Positions 6,670-10,000 of a stretch of DNA of 10,000 nt are shown one piece after another. The notes below the pieces were generated by a model, which ran no database searches, had not been told where the DNA came from, and saw only the letters and a list, made by a program, of their open reading frames with translations. The translations under genes were made by a program, and so were the position numbers. The first letter of the stretch is position 1. Every line of letters starts with the position of its first letter. This DNA comes from Candidatus Hydrogenedens sp. (lineage in GTDB: Bacteria > Hydrogenedentota > Hydrogenedentia > Hydrogenedentales > Hydrogenedentaceae): NCBI GenBank assembly GCA_020216745.1, contig JAIWNQ010000076.1:1-10000 (forward strand), read 5' to 3'.

Positions 6670-7698
6670 TTAATGTAGTATAACTTTTTGATTTATTTGT
6701 GCGGATTGATAGATAGCATCCAATACTTCCATATAGTGTAGCCCATCTTCAAAATTGGGATGGTATGATTTCCCAAAAAGAACCGCATCAATGAAATCTT
6801 TCTCCACACTCCAATTTTTTAAGTCGTAGTATTCATCTTCACGACGTTGAATAGGAATTTTATCCCCAGTTTTTTTGTATTCGTAAAGGACATCCTCTAA
6901 AACATCATAAAAGAGGGTTTTATTTTGTGTGATTATTTCAACCGTTTCCGTAGGAATTGTGGACATCCCTGAAATTGTTAATTGCGCTGTCGCTCCACAG
7001 TCAAGTTCCAGACATGCTGTCACTTGGTCAGGGATCTGGATTTCAAGAAGTTCTCCAGTTTCTGTTTTACGAGTAGGCGTGAAAATTTGATATGTTCCAA
7101 AAACACTTTTTGTCCAGCCAAACCATCGGTGAATTAATTCAATATACATTCCTAAAGTAAGTACATTTTGCCCTGATAATCGATGATCTTTCCGCCAATG
7201 AACAGATTTGTTTGGGTCAAGATTGAAATCACAAAGGCTGGTAATACGGATTAAATGAATATCGCCTAACGTGCCTTCTCTTCTGAGTCGCGCAATTGTT
7301 TTGTCATAAGATAAACCAAATGGGACAGGACAAAGCCCAGCAACTTTCCCAGTTCTACATGCTGTTTCGTACATCTGTTTTGCTTCAAATAAATTCATAG
7401 CCATCCGTGCTTGACAAAACACATGTTTCCCTGCCTTTAATGCAGATATACTAACTGGGGCATGTAAATAGGGCCAGGTCCCAATCCAAACAATATCTAC
7501 CTCTTTATCTTGAACTAATTCTTCCCAGCAAGAATACGTTTTGGGGATGTTGAATTCCTTTGCTACACGTTTTGTAGATTGTTCTGTTCGATTGACAACA
7601 CCCATAAATGTTATATCAGGGATTTGCCTTAATCCGGGGATATGCCGTTCCCTACAAATATTCCCCAAGCCGACGAAAGCCACTTTTAGTTCCGGCAT
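6670..7698 (-). CDS. Gfo/Idh/MocA-family oxidoreductase, QAR variant
   Basis: A 342-residue NAD(P)-dependent oxidoreductase-like protein, typically acting on sugars, inositols or their derivatives. The N-terminal Rossmann domain shows KVAFVGLGNICRERHIPGL (5-23), followed by IVWIGTWPYLHAPVSISALK (69-88). The C-terminal alpha/beta domain carries the substrate site, with LGMYIELIHRWFG (182-194, His190) matching the usual D/E-x-x-x-H-x-x-x-x-x-G region. The normally conserved EKP, whose Lys serves in catalysis or cofactor contact, reads QAR (96-98) inside HVFCQARMA. A QAR-type subgroup exists in the family, so this looks like a lineage rather than decay. The ATG at 7698 has AAAGG 8 nt upstream. 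It is the last gene of the hotdog-phosphodiesterase-oxidoreductase cluster, 22 bp after the previous stop. Family very secure; substrate unknown. Confidence 0.92.
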   Translation of the reverse strand: MPELKVAFVGLGNICRERHIPGLRQIPDITFMGVVNRTEQSTKRVAKEFNIPKTYSCWEELVQDKEVDIVWIGTWPYLHAPVSISALKAGKHVFCQARMAMNLFEAKQMYETACRTGKVAGLCPVPFGLSYDKTIARLRREGTLGDIHLIRITSLCDFNLDPNKSVHWRKDHRLSGQNVLTLGMYIELIHRWFGWTKSVFGTYQIFTPTRKTETGELLEIQIPDQVTACLELDCGATAQLTISGMSTIPTETVEIITQNKTLFYDVLEDVLYEYKKTGDKIPIQRREDEYYDLKNWSVEKDFIDAVLFGKSYHPNFEDGLHYMEVLDAIYQSAQINQKVILH

Positions 7699-7720
7699 AT
7701 GTCGAGCCTTTCATTTATTT

Positions 7721-8533
7721 TTATTTCATCTTATTTTTTAGGAACTCAGATAACCTATTTGGAAAATCTGTATTTAGAAAGTCAACACCTTCATTATATA
7801 AAATGTCCCAACATGCTTCAGTTTGAGGTGCTCCCCAAAAACGAATTTTTCTGCCTTGTTGGTGTGCTTTAGAAACGATCTCTTTAAGTTTTGCCCGTTC
7901 TTTTTCAGGCATTTCACCGATACCTAACCAGCTAAATATTTCAAACCATGAATGACTAATCCATGGAATAATATCAACAGATGGGTTCTTTTCTAAATCT
8001 CCAACTCTACCATCAATAAATACGTATCTATTTTCGTCTTTTATGATTGCTTCGCGTGGAACAGCACCAGAAATAACAATTGTCACCGCACCCTTTATTT
8101 TTTTACCATTCTCTATCCTTGTTAAGTAAGATTTATATGGCTTTAATTGTTCTTTTAACACCAAATATGTTTCGTCAGGCTGACCTTTAAAATCAATAAG
8201 CAACCAGAAATCTGAAGCCGTCGAATACACATATCCTTGATTCTTTTCCACGAGTTCAAATAATGGTTTTAAGTACATGTCTTGTAAGTTACGTTCAGCA
8301 GTGCATTTGTCCAAGTCATGAGCAACTAACAGGTCACCATTGACTAAATGTATATCTGCCTCTACACTACAGAATCCGTTATTTAATGCTTCGAATAGTG
8401 GTTGTTTTCGAAGGTAATCATTGTGGGAATGAGCCCGATTCAGAGGTGTTATTTTATCATCAGTAAAAGCTGAGATAACATTGACTGATACGATGAAAAG
8501 TAATAATATTATTTTATTAAAAGGTGATTTCAT
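7721..8533 (-). CDS. Secreted PI-PLC/GDPD-superfamily phosphodiesterase, AIM6-like
   Basis: A 270-residue protein with a signal peptide (KIILLLFIVSVNV core at 7-19, cleavage near 21-22), so it acts outside the cytoplasmic membrane. The mature part is a TIM-barrel phosphodiesterase of the PI-PLC/GDPD superfamily. AHSHNDY (34-40) supplies the first catalytic His pair, VEADIHL (57-63) the Glu/Asp metal ligands, LLVAHD (68-73) the second His, and LLIDFKG (111-117) the next acidic/Lys strand. RFWGAP (231-236) and DFLNTDFP (251-258) close the barrel. HSHNDY together with RFWGAP is typical of the AIM6-like group found in fungi and bacteria. Members are expected to cleave glycerophosphodiesters or phosphoinositide-like lipids, but no substrate is established for this group as far as I know. 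The Shine-Dalgarno is weak. It lies 33 bp after the hotdog gene and 22 bp before the oxidoreductase gene. Confidence 0.85.
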   Translation of the reverse strand: MKSPFNKIILLLFIVSVNVISAFTDDKITPLNRAHSHNDYLRKQPLFEALNNGFCSVEADIHLVNGDLLVAHDLDKCTAERNLQDMYLKPLFELVEKNQGYVYSTASDFWLLIDFKGQPDETYLVLKEQLKPYKSYLTRIENGKKIKGAVTIVISGAVPREAIIKDENRYVFIDGRVGDLEKNPSVDIIPWISHSWFEIFSWLGIGEMPEKERAKLKEIVSKAHQQGRKIRFWGAPQTEACWDILYNEGVDFLNTDFPNRLSEFLKNKMK

Positions 8534-8566
8534 GACTTATTATTTATTTATGTTTTTCGTTTTTCT

Positions 8567-9052
8567 TTATTCAACATTTTGTGTGGAAGGTGGAGAATAG
8601 GGTGTTATCATTGCTGAGGCAATGGCGTGAACCTTCTCCCTGTAATTATAAACTTTGCCACTTAAAAATAATACTTTCCGACTTTTACCCGATACCGATA
8701 TTTCAATAGTAAGTGCTGGTGAATTTGCAGGTACAGGATTAATTAATGAAAATTCAGTGTGAATTGGAATACATGGCCTTTTTGCAACAGAGTAAGCAAA
8801 ACAGTAAAATGCTTCATTTAATGCCTCAGATATATACCCTGGGTGAAAAAAGCCAAGGTTATCTTGAAATTTTGGATTTACTGGTAAAATGAAAACTATA
8901 CTTTTGCCTACTTGAACACCCGCCACACTCATCTTTAATTCTGTAAAGGTTGGGGATGGCCATTTTAGGAATATCTCATTACTTTCAAGGTTATATTGTG
9001 AGAATGAACTAAAAAACTGTTCCGTTAAATTGTCCACCTTCAATTCTCCCAT
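8567..9052 (-). CDS. Probable hotdog-fold thioesterase (PaaI/4HBT-like)
   Basis: A 161-residue cytoplasmic protein whose layout fits the PaaI-type hotdog fold: a short N-terminal part, then GFFHPGYISEALNEAFYCFA (67-86) as the central hot-dog helix with its His-x-Gly-(Gly/Tyr) entry and acidic Glu76/Glu80. Next come the strand IHTEFSLINPVPAN (97-110), the strand ALTIEISVSGKSRKVLFLSG (113-132) and KVHAIASAMIT (140-150). Such enzymes hydrolyse acyl-CoA or acyl-ACP thioesters, usually as dimers or tetramers. The start is uncertain. The ATG at 9052 has no clear ribosome site, while a GTG at 9037 (codon 6) sits 8 nt behind GGGAG and would give a 156-residue protein. It is first in its cluster, behind a good promoter. 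Fold likely; substrate unknown. Confidence 0.65.
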   Translation of the reverse strand: MGELKVDNLTEQFFSSFSQYNLESNEIFLKWPSPTFTELKMSVAGVQVGKSIVFILPVNPKFQDNLGFFHPGYISEALNEAFYCFAYSVAKRPCIPIHTEFSLINPVPANSPALTIEISVSGKSRKVLFLSGKVYNYREKVHAIASAMITPYSPPSTQNVE

Positions 9053-9101
9053 TTGGAGTTTCGGAAAAATAACACACTATTACATCTATAGAATGCTATT
9101 A

Positions 9102-9130
9102 ATTATAGCCAATATTGTGAAGTTTTTCAA
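9102..9130 (-). promoter_or_regulatory. Sigma-70-type promoter for the hotdog-phosphodiesterase-oxidoreductase cluster
   Basis: On the minus strand, -35 TTGAAA (9130-9125) and -10 TATAAT (9107-9102, a perfect consensus hexamer) are separated by exactly 17 bp. Transcription would start near 9095, about 43 nt before the ATG at 9052. The small inverted repeat GCTAT-taatt-ATAGC (9095-9109) overlaps the -10 and start site and could be an operator, although its arms are only 5 bp. This is a motif match in A+T-rich DNA, but it is the best promoter in the window and is correctly placed. Confidence 0.6.
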
Positions 9131-9138
9131 ATATATTA

Positions 9139-10000
9139 TTATAATTTATTAATATCTACCTCAGGAGCATTTAACTGTTCACATACTGGTAACGGTCCAA
9201 TAAGGGGACGAAGATAGTCAATATATGCACGTGTTATTCCATTGCCCTTTTCATTGATATACTCATCGCTCATATACTTTGTTTTATTTGCAATGGCTTC
9301 TAATGGCTTTAATTCATAACAAACCGCATAATCAGCTATACGTTGTATAGAGATAGAACCTGTTAAATTTTGTCCCGCTGAAAATTGAACTGCTTTTTCA
9401 CCAACTTCGCGGGCTTCTTTTTGGTCAACCTCGCTGACACACCCTAAGAAACTCCGCTGTGGATAACCTAACGTATCTGCACGTGCTCTCAACTTTTTAA
9501 TTCCTAATTCAGCAAATCTTTCTTGAAGGTATACAACAACGCTATCACCCAATGCACCTGTTCCAGATAGTTGTTTATGCCCAAAATCATCCACTTCACC
9601 TTTTGTAAATTTTTCAGTAAATGTTTTTCCATCTTTATCACGAACCCCTTCTGACATAGCAATGATACAACGGCCTAAGCGGTTATATACTTCTTTTACA
9701 TCTTCAAATAACTTTTTCAGGTCAAATACCCGTTCTGGTAAATAAATTAGATGGGGTCCATCATCAGCGTATTTCTTTGCATAAACAGAAGAGGCTGTCA
9801 GGAAGCCTGAATGACGCCCCATAACAATGACAATATGAATCCCTGGCAAAGCTTTGTTATCTAAATTAATGCCTGCAAATGCTTGTGCCACATATTTCGC
9901 TGCGGAGGGAAATCCAGGGCAATGGTCATTTTCTACTAAATCATTATCTATTGTTTTAGGAACATGGATTAATCGTAGCTGATAATTTTCTTCAGATGCT
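9139..10000 (-). CDS. pfp: Diphosphate-fructose-6-phosphate 1-phosphotransferase (PPi-PFK), N-terminus beyond window
   Basis: 286 codons and the stop are visible; the reading frame stays open to base 10000, so the 5' part is outside. The GTG at 9891 is internal, because upstream of it in frame lies VPKTIDNDL (9963-9937), the catalytic loop of phosphofructokinases with its base Asp. Lys in PKTIDND, where ATP enzymes have Gly (PGTIDND), is the classical sign of PPi use; the other marker, GGDD, is outside the window. Further motifs are PGFPSAAKY, MGRHSGFLTASS (substrate and phosphate binding), AMSEGV, and LGYPQRS (the GYxQR segment). The protein ends with a RPLIGPLP tail. The enzyme phosphorylates fructose 6-phosphate reversibly with PPi in glycolysis and gluconeogenesis. 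It is the gene immediately before the hotdog cluster, separated by 85 bp and a new promoter; I see no terminator hairpin. Confidence 0.92.
   Translation of the reverse strand, partial: ASEENYQLRLIHVPKTIDNDLVENDHCPGFPSAAKYVAQAFAGINLDNKALPGIHIVIVMGRHSGFLTASSVYAKKYADDGPHLIYLPERVFDLKKLFEDVKEVYNRLGRCIIAMSEGVRDKDGKTFTEKFTKGEVDDFGHKQLSGTGALGDSVVVYLQERFAELGIKKLRARADTLGYPQRSFLGCVSEVDQKEAREVGEKAVQFSAGQNLTGSISIQRIADYAVCYELKPLEAIANKTKYMSDEYINEKGNGITRAYIDYLRPLIGPLPVCEQLNAPEVDINKL

Noticed and set aside
7541..7826. Two 66-72-codon plus-strand open frames across the oxidoreductase/phosphodiesterase junction
   Set aside because: They are antisense to two well-supported genes, overlap each other, and show no recognisable protein features.
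9889..9891. GTG as the start of the phosphofructokinase
   Set aside because: The frame continues upstream to the window edge and contains the essential PKTIDND loop, so this codon is an internal Val.
1..10000. CRISPR arrays, tRNA/rRNA genes, insertion sequences, defence cassettes or toxin-antitoxin pairs
   Set aside because: No regularly spaced repeats, tRNA-like cloverleaf, transposase or terminal inverted repeats were seen; gaps between genes are all under 200 bp. Dgt has known anti-phage roles in some bacteria, but nothing else here supports a defence island.

Overview
This is an A+T-rich bacterial window with densely packed genes, no introns, standard codon use (no in-frame TGA reading) and mostly recognisable Shine-Dalgarno sites. 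It carries ten protein genes. Two run off the ends: an EF-G-2-type GTPase at the left edge and a pyrophosphate-dependent phosphofructokinase at the right edge. I see no rRNA, tRNA, CRISPR array, insertion sequence, phage gene or large repeat. The gene mix is a PPi-type phosphofructokinase, a GALK2-like galactokinase, a Gfo/Idh/MocA protein of the 'QAR' type, an exported AIM6-like phosphodiesterase and an exported Memo protein. It would fit a free-living, sugar-using bacterium of a less-studied phylum, for example the PVC/Hydrogenedentota/Planctomycetota neighbourhood. That placement is inference; no marker here fixes the taxonomy.

Layout from left to right. Positions 1-1175 (minus) hold the N-terminal two domains of an EF-G-2-like GTPase. 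A 192-bp divergent gap (1176-1367) separates it from an exported Memo/AmrB-family protein (1368-2396, plus). Memo converges on a tight minus-strand cluster, transcribed galK (5506-4148), then dgt (4142-3105), then a PNP/MTAP-family phosphorylase (3117-2425). The spacings are 5 bp and a 13-bp overlap. A 168-bp very A+T-rich divergent gap (5507-5674) leads to an unrecognised, probably GT-B-like protein (5675-6658, plus). It ends 11 bp from a second minus-strand cluster: hotdog-fold thioesterase (9052-8567), secreted AIM6/PI-PLC/GDPD-like phosphodiesterase (8533-7721) and Gfo/Idh/MocA oxidoreductase (7698-6670). This cluster has a near-consensus promoter (TTGAAA, 17 bp, TATAAT) in the 85-bp gap after the phosphofructokinase gene.

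How they fit together. The dgt-phosphorylase pair makes chemical sense: Dgt releases a deoxynucleoside (classically deoxyguanosine) from its triphosphate, and a purine nucleoside phosphorylase can split it into base and deoxyribose 1-phosphate. Galactokinase and PPi-phosphofructokinase belong to sugar catabolism, the latter saving ATP by using PPi. The hotdog/phosphodiesterase/oxidoreductase set could act on a lipid- or polyol-phosphate-derived substrate, but this is a guess from proximity. I found no convincing wholly new system. The best leads are the coupled dgt-phosphorylase overlap, the exported Memo with altered active-site positions, and family members whose signature residues are replaced (EF-G-2 His to Tyr; oxidoreductase EKP to QAR).
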